A stretch of 64,000 bases of DNA from Halobacillus massiliensis (GTDB lineage: Bacteria > Bacillota > Bacilli > Bacillales > Halobacillaceae): positions 1,608,429 to 1,672,428 of the forward strand of contig NZ_LT800499.1 in assembly GCF_900166625.1 (NCBI RefSeq), read 5' to 3'. Made by a program: the position numbers and the translations under genes. A model generated the notes under the pieces. It saw only the letters and a program-made list of their open reading frames with translations. It was not told the origin of the DNA and ran no database searches. Position 1 is the first letter of the stretch. Every line of letters begins with the position of its first letter. Positions 44,528 to 54,304 of this stretch are shown here, piece by piece.

Positions 44528-46003
44528 ATGTTTAGTTTTCGTAAAGAGATTTTTCAGGAGCAGGACACATTAGTCGTGGGATTATTTGATGATGATGAAC
44601 ATACAAAAGTTGCCAAAGAAGTAGATGAGCGTCTGAATGGTTTTGTAACAGAGGGCATCAGCGATGGTGACATTCACACAGAGTACGGAACGGTATCAAA
44701 GATTCTGCCAATGGCTCTCTGTGAAACAAAGCGTCTTTATTTTATTGGTTTAGGAAAGAGAGATAAACTGGATGAGACGCTTTTTAGAAAAGCCTTTGGC
44801 AGATTATTTAAGAGGCTGCAAAGAGATCACATAAAAAAGGTGTCCATAGCCTTTGACAGTGTGGTACCAGCAAATGTAAGTGAAGAAAAGTGTGCATCAC
44901 TTATTGCGGAAAGTATGGGAATGGCGACTTACCAGCTGGCTCATTTTAAAAAGAATACACGAGCTTTGCCCTACATAGATGCACTTTGCATAGTGACAAA
45001 AAGGGAAGATGACCTTTTACCGTTACTGGCACATGGTTATGCGCTTAGCAAAGGAGTAAATATAGCAAGACATCTTGTTCATTCTCCTTCTAATGTCTTA
45101 ACAGCAGAAGCTATGGCTGAGTTCGCCAGGGAGCTTGCTTTAATGCATGAATTTTCCATTGATGTACTGGAAAAAGAACAGATGGAAGAGCTGGGAATGG
45201 GTGCTCTTCTTGCAGTAAACCAAGGATCTGAAGAACCCCCTGCAATGATTGTAATCAAATATCAGGGTCTCAAGGAATGGAAAGATATTACGGCGTTTGT
45301 AGGCAAGGGAGTTACCTATGATACCGGCGGCTATTCCATTAAGCCGAAGACTGGTATGCCAGGAATGAAAGGGGACATGGGCGGTGCTGCTGCTGTATTG
45401 GGAGCAATGGAAACAATCGGCCGTGTGAAGCCGAAAGCCAATATCCTTGCTGTTATTCCATGCACGGACAATATGATCTCCGGTGCAGCCTTTAAGCCGG
45501 ATGATGTTATTACTTCCTTGAGCGGCCGGACAATTGAAGTTTTAAATACGGATGCTGAAGGCCGTCTTGCTCTTGCGGATGCAGTGACTTATGCTAAACA
45601 ACTGGGAGCCAGCCGAATTATTGACGTAGCCACGTTAACTGGCGGAATAGTTACAGCCCTGGGATCATGGATGACAGGCGCGATGACTAATGACAAGGAA
45701 CTTTATCAGAAAATAGAAAAACTCGGTGCTCAAATGGGAGAACCGATTTGGCAGATGCCTTATAATTATGACTATCGTGCTCAGGTTAAAAAGAGCGACA
45801 TTGCAGATTTAAATAATTCACCAACGAGAAAAGCTCACCCGATTATGGGAGGCGCATTTATAGGGGAATTTGCTGAGGATACGCCATGGGTCCATTTAGA
45901 TATAGCGGGAACCTCTATGGCGGAAACTGCCCATGATCTTGGTCCAAAAGGGCCTACGGGAGTTATGGCAAGAACGCTTGCTGGTTTTGCTATACAAGAT
46001 TGA
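44528..46003 (+). CDS. pepA: Leucyl (cytosol) aminopeptidase PepA, M17
   Basis: A 491-residue M17 aminopeptidase. Metal ligands and catalytic residues lie in VGKGVTYDTGGYSIKP, MKGDMGGAA and VLNTDAEGRLALADA, the last being the family signature. Hexameric cytoplasmic peptidase for peptide turnover. It has a GGAGG-like site before ATG and is convergent with deoD. Confidence 0.95.
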   Translation: MFSFRKEIFQEQDTLVVGLFDDDEHTKVAKEVDERLNGFVTEGISDGDIHTEYGTVSKILPMALCETKRLYFIGLGKRDKLDETLFRKAFGRLFKRLQRDHIKKVSIAFDSVVPANVSEEKCASLIAESMGMATYQLAHFKKNTRALPYIDALCIVTKREDDLLPLLAHGYALSKGVNIARHLVHSPSNVLTAEAMAEFARELALMHEFSIDVLEKEQMEELGMGALLAVNQGSEEPPAMIVIKYQGLKEWKDITAFVGKGVTYDTGGYSIKPKTGMPGMKGDMGGAAAVLGAMETIGRVKPKANILAVIPCTDNMISGAAFKPDDVITSLSGRTIEVLNTDAEGRLALADAVTYAKQLGASRIIDVATLTGGIVTALGSWMTGAMTNDKELYQKIEKLGAQMGEPIWQMPYNYDYRAQVKKSDIADLNNSPTRKAHPIMGGAFIGEFAEDTPWVHLDIAGTSMAETAHDLGPKGPTGVMARTLAGFAIQD

Positions 46004-46005
46004 AA

Positions 46006-46045
46006 AAAAGCAAGGATGAAAAAATTTCATCCTTGCTTTTTTATT
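46006..46045. terminator. Bidirectional terminator between pepA and deoD
   Basis: AAAAAAGCAAGGATGAAA pairs perfectly with TTTCATCCTTGCTTTTTT; both strands end in T runs. Confidence 0.92.
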
Positions 46046-46754
46046 ACTTTTGAATGGCAGCTTCTAAAGCCACTTCAATCATTTCATTGAAAGTTGACTG
46101 TCTTTCTTCTGATGAAGTTTCTTCTCCTGTCAGTATATGATCGCTTACAGTAAGGACAGATAAGGCTTCACGACCATATTTAGCAGCTAGCGTATAAAGG
46201 GCTGTTGTTTCCATTTCTACAGCTAACACATTGTAGCTGGCCAGCAGGTTAAACAGATCCATAGCGTTATCACGATAGAAGCTGTCACTTGTAAATACGT
46301 TGCCTACGCGCAGCTTAAGGCCTTTCTCCACTCCTGCGTCATAAGCAGCTTTTAACAGGTTAAAAGCTGCTGTAGGGGCGAAGTCGATACCGTTAAAGAC
46401 CATTCGGTTCATTTGAGAGTCCGTTGTAGCGGTAGATGCTAAAATAACGTCACGCACTTTTACATCTTTCTGAAGGGCGCCACATGTACCCACACGAATC
46501 AGTTTTTGAACTCCGTAGCTCTCCATTAATTCATTAATATAAATAGAGATCGATGGCACACCCATTCCAGTTCCCTGAACAGAAATGCGTTCTCCTTTGT
46601 ATGTGCCTGTGAAACCATACATTCCTCTAACCTCGTTATAGCAGCTTACATCTTCAAGAAAGTTCTCGGCAATATATTTGGCCCGAAGCGGATCTCCAGG
46701 CAGAAGAATTTTTTCAGCAATATCTCTAGGTTTTGCACCAATATGTACACTCAT
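46044..46754 (-). CDS. deoD: Purine-nucleoside phosphorylase DeoD
   Basis: A 236-residue hexameric purine nucleoside phosphorylase. [43 protein letters not shown] and SDHILTGE with the catalytic Asp are all present. It cleaves purine nucleosides with phosphate for salvage. Preceded by AAGAGGAGG. Monocistronic, convergent with pepA. Confidence 0.96.
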   Translation of the reverse strand: MSVHIGAKPRDIAEKILLPGDPLRAKYIAENFLEDVSCYNEVRGMYGFTGTYKGERISVQGTGMGVPSISIYINELMESYGVQKLIRVGTCGALQKDVKVRDVILASTATTDSQMNRMVFNGIDFAPTAAFNLLKAAYDAGVEKGLKLRVGNVFTSDSFYRDNAMDLFNLLASYNVLAVEMETTALYTLAAKYGREALSVLTVSDHILTGEETSSEERQSTFNEMIEVALEAAIQK

Positions 46755-46816
46755 TCGGTAAACCTCCTCTTAAATTCACACGTTTATAAATTACCACAAC
46801 CCTGAAAAGAAAACAA

Positions 46817-47200
46817 TCAACCCTGTTGAAAGTACTGTTTTTCCAAGTCTTCCAGGCGATCTAGCGCCTTTTGATTAAAGTCTGTCTCCCGCCTGGTGAC
46901 TTTTTCCTTCAGCTTCGCAATCGACTTTTTTAGAGATTCCTTATAATCGGGAATGTCTCCTTCATATTCTTCGATAGCTTCTTTATGAATATTCGCTTTT
47001 TCTCCAAAGCTTAAAGCTTTTCTTTGGTGAAAAAAAACGTTCTCAGTCTTCCCTGGATTGTGCAAATCCCCCTGCATCGGATGTTTGTCGACGGCCAGCA
47101 CTTTTACGAGATAGGCATGGTTCCTTTCTTCCACCAGTTCTCCAATATAAATGCCTGTTTTATAGTGAGCTTTTACAGTATTTCCAACTTTAAGAGTCAT
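46817..47200 (-). CDS. kapB: Kinase-associated protein KapB
   Basis: A 127-residue KapB-family protein with the beta-rich N-terminal domain (VGNTVKAHYKTGIYIGELVE) and charged helical C terminus. B. subtilis KapB assists KinB signalling to Spo0F. There it was described as a lipoprotein, but no lipobox is seen here, so it is predicted cytoplasmic. No kinB gene adjoins it in this window. Confidence 0.88.
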   Translation of the reverse strand: MTLKVGNTVKAHYKTGIYIGELVEERNHAYLVKVLAVDKHPMQGDLHNPGKTENVFFHQRKALSFGEKANIHKEAIEEYEGDIPDYKESLKKSIAKLKEKVTRRETDFNQKALDRLEDLEKQYFQQG

Positions 47201-47325
47201 ACGTCATCCTCCTTTCTCTATAGTGTATCAAACTATTTTATTATGTGAAAAACTGGTGAACTCGTTCTAGTGGTTAAAATATTTGTTATAATAGGAGAAG
47301 TGAATACGAAAGGGAGTGATGCCTC

Positions 47326-47511
47326 ATGATGGAATTTCTTTATTTCCCTGAAGATAAGAGTGAATATATACCCGCCGTTATTACGCTGAGTATATTTATT
47401 ATTGGAGCCGTTATTACGATGTATTTTATTATAAAGCATTCGCGTAAAGAAGAGCAGAAAGAAGAAAATCGAGCAGCATTGAAGGAAAAAGAAACAAGTC
47501 AAAGAGGCTAG
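47326..47511 (+). CDS. Small membrane protein, hypothetical
   Basis: A 61-residue protein with one helix (IPAVITLSIFIIGAVITMYFII) followed by a strongly charged Lys/Glu tail, topology N-out/C-in by the positive-inside rule. GGGAGTGATG precedes the ATG and a promoter-like TTATAAT lies near 47284. A stem-loop with T run follows. Family not recognised. Confidence 0.65.
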   Translation: MMEFLYFPEDKSEYIPAVITLSIFIIGAVITMYFIIKHSRKEEQKEENRAALKEKETSQRG

Positions 47512-47537
47512 CTCTTCGGCTTGTTTTTTTATTTTCC
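47502..47537 (+). terminator. Terminator after the 61-residue protein gene
   Basis: CAAGTCAAAGAG and CTCTTCGGCTTG arms (two weak pairs) with TTTTTTT. Confidence 0.7.
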
Positions 47538-47577
47538 TGAAAGGGACGGCTGTTCCCGGCAGTTAGAGGAGGGTGCG

Positions 47578-47676
47578 GTGGTTCGCAAAGGAAGAATACT
47601 AATAAATCTGCTGAAACTTATAAAAGCATTCTTAATAGGAAAAGCTATCCGTAGGACTCGTAAGGAAAGGACGTAA
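47578..47676 (+). CDS. Very short cationic peptide gene before the SOD-like gene
   Basis: A 32-codon frame from GTG 47578, with a strong AGAGGAGG at 47565-47572. The peptide has a hydrophobic centre (ILINLLKLIKAFLIGKAI) with basic ends (RKGR and RRTRKERT), so it should be an amphipathic or short membrane helix. It ends five bases before the ATG of the SOD-like gene, whose own site lies in this frame, hence coupled translation is likely. It is too short for family assignment. Confidence 0.55.
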   Translation: MVRKGRILINLLKLIKAFLIGKAIRRTRKERT

Positions 47677-47681
47677 GCGAG

Positions 47682-48248
47682 ATGAAACGATGGATAGGTT
47701 TTGCAGTATGTGCAGGAATACTCGTAGGTTGCAGCGGTGGTGAAAGATCTCCGCTTGAATCTCCAATCTATAATGGGGATGGAGATCGCATAGGGACCGT
47801 CACATTGACAGAAGAAGCACAGGGGGTTGGTGTTAAGGTTAAAGCTGAAGGGTTAGAGCCTGGGCCTCATGGCGTACATTTTCATGAACGGCCGGATTGC
47901 GAAGGACCTGATTTTCAAAGTGCCGGTAACCATTTTAATCCAAAAAACACGGAGCATGGGCTGATGAACGAAAAGGGAGCTCATACTGGAGATTTACCCA
48001 ATATTGAAGCTGATGGCAGCGGGGCAGTCGATGTAGAGCTTTCTTTGTCAGAAGCTACGCTAAAAGACGGTCAAACATCGCTTCTTAGAGATAAAGGAAC
48101 TTCCTTTATTATTAACAGTAAAGAAGATGATGGAATGACACAGCCCGCTGGTGATTCCGGGGAGCGTGTTGCCTGTGCGAAGATCACTTTGAATGCTGAT
48201 GAAGATCAGTCAACCGATCCAACAGAAGCAGACAAAAATAAAGAGTAA
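47682..48248 (+). CDS. Cu/Zn superoxide dismutase-like lipoprotein, YojM type
   Basis: A 188-residue lipoprotein (lipobox LVGC, Cys17) with a Cu/Zn-SOD domain from about 28 to 172. Retained metal ligands are His66 and His68 (HFHE), bridging His84 (GNHFNP), zinc ligands His92, His101 and Asp104 (HTGDLPN), and the disulfide pair Cys73/Cys165. The fourth copper ligand, normally in a VHxxxDD-like block, is Asn145 (FIINSKEDD). Bacillus YojM-like SODs are known to lack copper ligands, so dismutase activity is doubtful. The acidic tail fits a saline cell surface. Confidence 0.85.
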   Translation: MKRWIGFAVCAGILVGCSGGERSPLESPIYNGDGDRIGTVTLTEEAQGVGVKVKAEGLEPGPHGVHFHERPDCEGPDFQSAGNHFNPKNTEHGLMNEKGAHTGDLPNIEADGSGAVDVELSLSEATLKDGQTSLLRDKGTSFIINSKEDDGMTQPAGDSGERVACAKITLNADEDQSTDPTEADKNKE

Positions 48249-48295
48249 AAATAAAAAAGGTCTAATGAATAAACACTGTCATTCAAATAGTAAAA

Positions 48296-48341
48296 AACAA
48301 GCGACTCCCCTGTACCATAAAAGGGGACTCGCTTGTTTTAG
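48296..48341. terminator. Bidirectional terminator between the SOD-like gene and patB
   Basis: AAACAAGCGACTCCCC and GGGGACTCGCTTGTTT form a 16-bp stem with one mismatch; T or A runs on both sides. Confidence 0.82.
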
Positions 48342-48372
48342 AGTAAAAACCTTATCTTTTCCAGCTGGCTAA

Positions 48373-49551
48373 TCAGCCACGGTGATTTTTAACTGCCTGT
48401 ATAATACGATCTACGCCCTCCTGGACGGTTTTAAGTGGAGCGGCAATGTTAATCCTCATAAAACCCTGTCCCTCTTCTCCAAAGGTCCCTCCATCGTTTA
48501 AACCTATTTTAGCTTCTTTCTGCATAAATGATTTAAGTTCACTATGTGTAAGGTTTAACTTACGGCAATCCAGCCAGATCAGATATGTGCCTTCCGCGTG
48601 AATGACACGAATTTCCTCTGTTTCACTGTTAATCCGCTCTGTCACGTAATCCCGGTTCCTCTCTAATGTTTCCATTAGTTCATCCAGCCATTCTCCGCCG
48701 TGATTATAAGCAGCTTCCATAGCGGTCAGTCCCAGTGTATTTAACATAAACATTCCCTGCTTATCAAAATGAGCCTTCACTTTCTTTCTTTTCTCTTCAT
48801 CGGACGTTACAATGTAAGAGGCTTGAAGCCCTGCCAAGTTAAAGGTTTTTGTAGGGGAAAAGCAAGTGATCGTAGAATGGTTTATCTCATCACTTAGCGA
48901 TGCAATTGGTATATGTGTATAAGGTTTAAAAATTAGGTCGGCATGAATTTCATCCGATACGATTAACACATTATGACGGAGGCAGATCTCGCTTAGTTTC
49001 CTCAGCTCCTCTTTTGTCCACACTCTCCCTACAGGATTATGGGGGTTACAGAGAATAAACATTTTTACGTTATTTTCTCTGATCTTATTTTCAAAGTCCG
49101 TAAAATTAATGCTGTATTCTTCATTCTCATAAATTAAAGTGTTTGTAACAAGTTTGCGTTCGTGATCTTTAATAACAGAATAAAACGGTGGATAAACAGG
49201 AGTTTGGATAATAATAGAATCTGAAGGTTCGGTCAGTGACTGAATAATCATATGCAGACTTGGGATAACCCCTGGACTGTATGTAATCCAGTCTTTTTCT
49301 ATAGCCCATTGGTGGCGATTGCTCAGCCAGGAAACAATGCTTTCTTTTATTAAATCATCAGGCATCGTATAGCCGAATATTCCGTGTTTAACTCTTTTCT
49401 CCAAAGCTTCGACAACTGCCTCTGGTGCTTGAAAGTCCATATCAGCGACCCACATCGGCAGCACCTCATCACTTTTATAAAGTTCTTCGGCATAATCCCA
49501 TTTAACGGAACGAGTTCCTTTTCTTGAAGTTATTTCGGTAAATCGGCTCAT
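48373..49551 (-). CDS. patB: PatB/MalY-family cystathionine beta-lyase
   Basis: A 392-residue class I/II PLP aminotransferase-fold enzyme of the PatB type. Blocks include VLPMWVADMDFQAPEAV, the CNPHNPVGRVW motif, the SDEIHADLI strand and the PLP lysine in SPTKTFNLAGLQ. It cleaves cystathionine to homocysteine and can act as a cysteine desulfhydrase. It is monocistronic. Confidence 0.92.
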   Translation of the reverse strand: MSRFTEITSRKGTRSVKWDYAEELYKSDEVLPMWVADMDFQAPEAVVEALEKRVKHGIFGYTMPDDLIKESIVSWLSNRHQWAIEKDWITYSPGVIPSLHMIIQSLTEPSDSIIIQTPVYPPFYSVIKDHERKLVTNTLIYENEEYSINFTDFENKIRENNVKMFILCNPHNPVGRVWTKEELRKLSEICLRHNVLIVSDEIHADLIFKPYTHIPIASLSDEINHSTITCFSPTKTFNLAGLQASYIVTSDEEKRKKVKAHFDKQGMFMLNTLGLTAMEAAYNHGGEWLDELMETLERNRDYVTERINSETEEIRVIHAEGTYLIWLDCRKLNLTHSELKSFMQKEAKIGLNDGGTFGEEGQGFMRINIAAPLKTVQEGVDRIIQAVKNHRG

Positions 49552-49633
49552 GGTCCATCACTCCCTAAAAACTATTTTGCTATCTTTATCATAACTAAAA
49601 TATATCTGCTATGATACTGTATTGCTTTTTGGG

Positions 49634-49666
49634 CAAAAAAAAAGCAAAGCTATTCAGCTTTGCTTA
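49634..49666 (-). terminator. Terminator after the XRE gene
   Basis: Minus-strand AAGCAAAGCT-GAAT-AGCTTTGCTT followed by eight T. Confidence 0.88.
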
Positions 49667-49737
49667 CACAGGGGGAATACGAGAAAGTCTTACGTTAATA
49701 AATATATCCAATAATCTAGTAACTTAAACCTCTTATT

Positions 49738-50088
49738 CTAATTTTTTTCTTTATTTAATTCATAAAGTAGATTAATTGCTTTTAAAATGTCTTCTTCCGA
49801 GAAGTCCAGTGTTTTTCTCAGAAGAAATTTCGCTCTTTTCGTTCCTGCCTTTTGAATGAGCTGCAACAGTTCTTCATCAGGTTTTTCATTTTCCTCTGAT
49901 TCCATCAGTTCGGATGCAGGAATGTCTAATACGGTAGAAATCTTTAAGATAGTATCCAGTTCAGGAACACGTTCATTGTTTTCATAACTTTCAAGAACTT
50001 GTACACCAATACGTGATCTCAATGAAAGCTCTTCTTTCGTGAATCCTTTCGTATCTCTATACTTTTTAATGTTTTCACCAATGGACAT
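49738..50088 (-). CDS. XRE-family helix-turn-helix regulator
   Basis: A 116-residue regulator with an N-terminal HTH_3 domain (residues 3-62: IGENIKKYRDTKGFTKEELSLRSRIGVQVLESYENNERVPELDTILKISTVLDI split by loops) and a short acidic helical C-terminal part, probably for dimerisation. ATG 50088 after GGAGTGG is chosen over 50097. Its targets cannot be read; it is divergent from yugI, so it could bind the shared 150-bp spacer. Confidence 0.85.
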   Translation of the reverse strand: MSIGENIKKYRDTKGFTKEELSLRSRIGVQVLESYENNERVPELDTILKISTVLDIPASELMESEENEKPDEELLQLIQKAGTKRAKFLLRKTLDFSEEDILKAINLLYELNKEKN

Positions 50089-50169
50089 AATAACCACTCC
50101 TCCCTTACCTTTATTATACCACTTTCCTGGAAGAATAAGGGATGTATCTACCTAAAAGTACAATGGGTT

Positions 50170-50198
50170 TTGCTTAAATAGAAAAGGTGTGATAAAAT
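50170..50198 (+). promoter_or_regulatory. Sigma-A promoter of yugI
   Basis: TTGCTT and TAAAAT separated by 17 bases, about 50 bases before the yugI start. Confidence 0.68.
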
Positions 50199-50248
50199 CA
50201 ATAATTGCGTGAAAAGAAACGAATAATTTATATCAGGAGTTGTATAGC

Positions 50249-50638
50249 ATGTCAGATAAGTTTCAAGAAGGTCAAGTTTTAGAAGGTAAAGTTACTGGTA
50301 TCCAGCCATATGGTGCTTTCGTTGCACTCGATGAAAAAGTTCAAGGTCTTGTTCATATTTCTGAAGTAACACACGGATATGTTAAGGATATTAACGAACA
50401 CCTTACAGAAGGTGATGAAGTACAAGTTAAAATTCTAAACATTGATGAGCAAAGCAACAAATATTCCCTTTCCATTCGTGCAACACAGGAAGCACCTAAA
50501 CAGGAGCAGCGCCGTCCGCGCAAACAAGCTCCTAAACAACAGCAGCAGGAAGAAGCAGCTGCTGGGTTTAATACTCTTAAGGATAAACTGGAAGACTGGA
50601 TTAAACAATCCGACGACCGTGAGAAGTTCCGTAAATAA
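50249..50638 (+). CDS. yugI: S1-domain RNA-binding protein YugI (GSP13)
   Basis: A 129-residue protein with one S1 domain (residues 4-72: GQVLEGKVTGIQPYGAFVALDEKVQGLVHISEVT) and a basic Gln/Pro/Arg-rich linker with a C-terminal helix. It matches general stress protein 13, which associates with ribosomes. ATG 50249 follows CAGGAG. Own terminator. Confidence 0.9.
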   Translation: MSDKFQEGQVLEGKVTGIQPYGAFVALDEKVQGLVHISEVTHGYVKDINEHLTEGDEVQVKILNIDEQSNKYSLSIRATQEAPKQEQRRPRKQAPKQQQQEEAAAGFNTLKDKLEDWIKQSDDREKFRK

Positions 50639-50645
50639 GCAAGAG

Positions 50646-50681
50646 AAAACCCGCCTCAGACATGAGTCGGGTTTTTTTTAT
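50646..50681 (+). terminator. Terminator after yugI
   Basis: AACCCG(C)CTCA-GACA-TGAG(T)CGGGTT followed by eight T. Confidence 0.88.
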
Positions 50682-50697
50682 GTCAAAAGCCGGGTGA

Positions 50698-50940
50698 CTA
50701 TCGATTTTGAGGTACTTCGCGTGTAGCATTTGTCGTTTCTGCTGCACGTGAAAAATAAATGGATATGGTGATAAGTCCACTAATTCCAACGAGCGTATAA
50801 ATGACACGAGCAAAAGCTCCACTTTGTTCACCACCGCCAAACAGGCCGGCCACAAGGTCATATTGAAACAGTCCAATAAGTCCCCAGTTAATAGCTCCAA
50901 TGATTACCAGCAAAAGTGCTACTCTTTGAATCCAACTCAT
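50698..50940 (-). CDS. yuzA: DUF378 membrane protein YuzA
   Basis: An 80-residue DUF378 protein with two helices and the family motif LVIIGAINWGLIGLFQYDLVAGLFG. Function unknown. Preceded by AAAGGAGGAA on the minus strand. Confidence 0.9.
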   Translation of the reverse strand: MSWIQRVALLLVIIGAINWGLIGLFQYDLVAGLFGGGEQSGAFARVIYTLVGISGLITISIYFSRAAETTNATREVPQNR

Positions 50941-51079
50941 GTGTTATTTCCTCCTTTCTTTCATAATGGTTTTAGGTTGACCTTATGTGACAATTTTATG
51001 CATTGTGCATTTCTTTTGAGAAACGAAGTCAAGTGGGGGATAATATGAATTGAATCAAATAGAGAGGAGAATTTATAAT

Positions 51080-52246
51080 ATGGATTCATTTATCTTTCAT
51101 AATCCAACAAAATTAATATTTGGTAAGGATCAGGTAGAACAATTATCTGAACAGCTGCCTAATAATACAAAAAAAGTGCTCGTTGTATACGGGGGAGGAA
51201 GCATTAAAAAGAACGGCGTTTATGAACAAGTAATGGAGCAGCTAAATAATGCCGGAGCCACTGTTCATGAACTTCCAGGCGTTGAACCTAATCCTCGTTT
51301 AACTACAGTAAGAAAGGGAGTAGACATCTGCAAAAAGGAAGGCATCAACTTTCTACTCGCAGTGGGCGGAGGTTCTGTCATCGACTGTACGAAAACCATT
51401 GCGGCTGGTGCTAAATATGATGGAGATGCCTGGGACCTTGTTACAAGACAGGAAACGCCAAATGGGGCGCTTCCGTTTGGTACTGTTCTAACATTAGCTG
51501 CCACTGGTTCTGAAATGAACGGAGGAGCTGTTATAACTAATTGGGAAACGAATGAAAAATACGGTTGGGGTTATGCACCATATACTTATCCTCAATTTTC
51601 TATTCTAGATCCACAAAATACAAAAACCGTACCGCGTGACCAGACGATTTATGGAATTGTAGATATGATGAGCCACTTATTTGAACAGTATTTCCATAAT
51701 GATACGTTATCTCCAGTACAGGACGAAATGATTGAAGGTGTCTTGCGTACGGTTATTGAAACAGCACCAAAACTGCTTGATAATCTAGACTCTTATGAAC
51801 ACCGTGAAACCATTCTTTATTCAGGAACCTTAGCATTAAACGGTATGCTGCAAATGGGTTATCGTGGTGATTGGGCGACCCACAATATCGAGCATGCTGT
51901 TTCTGCGGTTTACGATATTCCTCATGCTGGAGGATTAGCGATCCTCTTCCCGAATTGGATGAAGCACAATTTAGATGTTAATGTTGAGCGCTTTGCTAAA
52001 ATGGCTGTTAAAGTATTCGGTGTCAATAATTCTAATCTTTCTGAACGCGAAACAGCAATAGAAGGAATTGAGGCCCTCAGACAATTCTGGACTTCTCTTG
52101 GTGCGCCAGAAACGCTGAAGGACTATGATATTGATGAAGAGAAGTTTGATGTCATCGTCAATCGTGCAATGAAGCGAGGAAAATTCGGTAATTTTACAAA
52201 ACTAGATGAGCAGGATGTACGTCAGATACTTGAAATGTCTAAATAA
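51080..52246 (+). CDS. yugJ: Iron-containing alcohol (butanol-type) dehydrogenase YugJ
   Basis: A 388-residue group III alcohol dehydrogenase of the BdhA type. NAD(P) motif [15 protein letters not shown], metal ligands in [11 protein letters not shown] and [23 protein letters not shown] 51080 follows AGAGAGGAG; the upstream extension lacks similarity. It probably reduces aldehydes with NAD(P)H. Located before pgi as yugJ-K-L type gene order in B. subtilis. Confidence 0.9.
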   Translation: MDSFIFHNPTKLIFGKDQVEQLSEQLPNNTKKVLVVYGGGSIKKNGVYEQVMEQLNNAGATVHELPGVEPNPRLTTVRKGVDICKKEGINFLLAVGGGSVIDCTKTIAAGAKYDGDAWDLVTRQETPNGALPFGTVLTLAATGSEMNGGAVITNWETNEKYGWGYAPYTYPQFSILDPQNTKTVPRDQTIYGIVDMMSHLFEQYFHNDTLSPVQDEMIEGVLRTVIETAPKLLDNLDSYEHRETILYSGTLALNGMLQMGYRGDWATHNIEHAVSAVYDIPHAGGLAILFPNWMKHNLDVNVERFAKMAVKVFGVNNSNLSERETAIEGIEALRQFWTSLGAPETLKDYDIDEEKFDVIVNRAMKRGKFGNFTKLDEQDVRQILEMSK

Positions 52247-52252
52247 TAAAAT

Positions 52253-52287
52253 TAAAAAAACGCGGAGAATTCTCCGCGTTTTTTTAT
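52253..52287 (+). terminator. Terminator after yugJ
   Basis: AAACGCGGAGAA and TTCTCCGCGTTT are perfectly complementary, with T run. Confidence 0.93.
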
Positions 52288-52445
52288 TTGGAAAAAGAGG
52301 ATATCCTATTCGAAAACCACAAAAAGTACAAACCTTTTTAAAGTGTATCCGCTTACAGCGATAACCTTACTTGATTTGATCCTGACGTTTCGATAAAGTG
52401 AAATTGGATTATATAAAATAATACTTAATACGTGGAGGGAATTAA

Positions 52446-53792
52446 ATGACACATGTTCGTTTTGACTACGACAAGGCTCTGCCATTTTTTGAAGAACATG
52501 AATTAGATTATTTGCAGGATGCAGTTAAGCTTGCACATGAAGCGTTACATCAAAAAACAGGGCCGGGAAACGACTTTTTAGGATGGCTGGATCTACCGGA
52601 AGATTATGACCGTGAGGAATTTGCCCGTATACAAAAGTCAGCGGAAAAAATCAAGGAAGATTCAGACGTGCTTCTAGTTGTTGGTATCGGAGGCTCTTAC
52701 CTTGGCGCACGAGCTGCCATTGATATGCTAAACCACAGTTTTTATAATGTCCTCTCCAAAGAACAGCGGAAAACACCTCAGGTTTTCTTTATAGGAAACA
52801 GCATCAGCGCTCCATACTTAAATGACTTATTTGATGTTCTTGAAGGAAAAGATGTTTCTGTAAATGTTATTTCTAAAAGCGGCACAACGACTGAACCAGC
52901 GATTGCTTTTCGTGCCTTCCGTAAGTTTCTGGAAGAGAAATACGGTGTTGAAGAAGCTAAAAAACGTATTTACGCAACGACAGATCAATCTAAAGGTGCA
53001 CTTAAGACGCTTGCTGATGAACAGGGATACGAATCATTTGTCGTTCCAGATGATGTTGGCGGCAGATATTCCGTGTTAACAGCCGTTGGACTTCTTCCTA
53101 TAGCTGCAAGCGGAGTAGATATTGAAGAAATGATGCAGGGGGCACAGGCTGCTCGTAAAGAACTGAGCTCAGAACAGCTTTCTGAAAACCCGGCCTATCA
53201 GTATGCGGCTGTCCGCAATGTGCTTTACAACAAAGGCAAAACAATTGAAATGCTCATTAACTATGAGCCTTCCCTGCAGTACTTTTCGGAATGGTGGAAG
53301 CAGTTGTTTGGAGAAAGTGAAGGGAAAGACCAGAAGGGGATTTACCCGTCTTCTGCCAATTTCTCGACAGATCTTCACTCTCTTGGTCAATATGTACAAG
53401 ATGGACGCCGGGACTTGTTTGAAACAATCCTCCATGTTGAAGAGCCAAAATCTGATTTTACTATTGAAGAAGAAGAACAAAATCTTGACGGGTTAAATTA
53501 TTTAGCCGGTCAAACTGTTGATTACGTTAATGAAAAAGCATATCAGGGAACAATGCTTGCACATACAGATGGACAAGTTCCTAACCTTGTCGTTCATGTT
53601 CCAAAATTAGATGCTTATACATTTGGCTACATTGCTTATTTCTTTGAAAAGGCATGTGCGATCAGTGGATACCTGCTCGGAGTAAACCCATTTGATCAGC
53701 CTGGTGTAGAAGCATACAAGAAAAATATGTTTGCACTGCTTGGTAAACCAGGATTTGAAAAAGAAAAAGAAGAACTTGAAAAGCGACTTTAA
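52446..53792 (+). CDS. pgi: Glucose-6-phosphate isomerase
   Basis: A 448-residue phosphoglucose isomerase of the Bacillus size class. [16 protein letters not shown], the signature [16 protein letters not shown] and catalytic [12 protein letters not shown] are present, and the C-terminal [20 protein letters not shown]. It interconverts glucose-6- and fructose-6-phosphate. Ribosome binding site GTGGAGGGA; terminator follows. Confidence 0.96.
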   Translation: MTHVRFDYDKALPFFEEHELDYLQDAVKLAHEALHQKTGPGNDFLGWLDLPEDYDREEFARIQKSAEKIKEDSDVLLVVGIGGSYLGARAAIDMLNHSFYNVLSKEQRKTPQVFFIGNSISAPYLNDLFDVLEGKDVSVNVISKSGTTTEPAIAFRAFRKFLEEKYGVEEAKKRIYATTDQSKGALKTLADEQGYESFVVPDDVGGRYSVLTAVGLLPIAASGVDIEEMMQGAQAARKELSSEQLSENPAYQYAAVRNVLYNKGKTIEMLINYEPSLQYFSEWWKQLFGESEGKDQKGIYPSSANFSTDLHSLGQYVQDGRRDLFETILHVEEPKSDFTIEEEEQNLDGLNYLAGQTVDYVNEKAYQGTMLAHTDGQVPNLVVHVPKLDAYTFGYIAYFFEKACAISGYLLGVNPFDQPGVEAYKKNMFALLGKPGFEKEKEELEKRL

Positions 53793-53800
53793 AATGTAGG

Positions 53801-53843
53801 ACACCTTGCATCCATTAATTGGATGAGCAAGGTGTTTTTTTTG
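53801..53843 (+). terminator. Terminator after pgi
   Basis: ACACCTTGC and GCAAGGTGT outer stem with an inner ATCCA/TGGAT pairing, then eight T. Confidence 0.85.
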
Positions 53844-53884
53844 GGGCAAAATAAGAGTACAGATTTAAAGAGAGGCGGGATCAC

Positions 53885-54304
53885 ATGTATGCATTAGATT
53901 CAAATCTTACAGGCGCAACCTATGCCTTCAGTACGCTGGAGCAGCAGCTCATTCTACTTGGGTTCAATTTAGCAGATAACTGGGATTATGATCACGGATA
54001 TTTTGATTATCAAATAGCTAATGAAGAGGGCTACCACTTTCTAAGAATTCCTTTCACTGCTGTCAGTGGTAACTTGGATGCTCCTACTTCTTCACCAATC
54101 GTACGAGTGGGAGAGCCCTTTGTCCTGACACACTTGTATCAGGACGGTATAGATGATCATGTACGTGAAGGCAACTTCCGTGCCATGATTGATCAATTCC
54201 AGGAGCCTAAAGATAAAGATGCTGAAGTTCCTGAAAAGTTTATAGCTCAAGGACGCGAAGTCTTAAAAGAAGCTGAAAGCCAGTTAGATTCTCAACGGAG
54301 TTAA
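53885..54304 (+). CDS. yugN: YugN-family protein
   Basis: A 139-residue protein of the YugN family (DUF1885-like size): LEQQLILLGFNLADNWDYDHGYFDYQI and FLRIPFTAVSGNLD are its conserved parts. Function unknown. The 3' end overlaps the converging yugO gene by 21 bases, the same neighbour as in B. subtilis. Confidence 0.87.
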   Translation: MYALDSNLTGATYAFSTLEQQLILLGFNLADNWDYDHGYFDYQIANEEGYHFLRIPFTAVSGNLDAPTSSPIVRVGEPFVLTHLYQDGIDDHVREGNFRAMIDQFQEPKDKDAEVPEKFIAQGREVLKEAESQLDSQRS

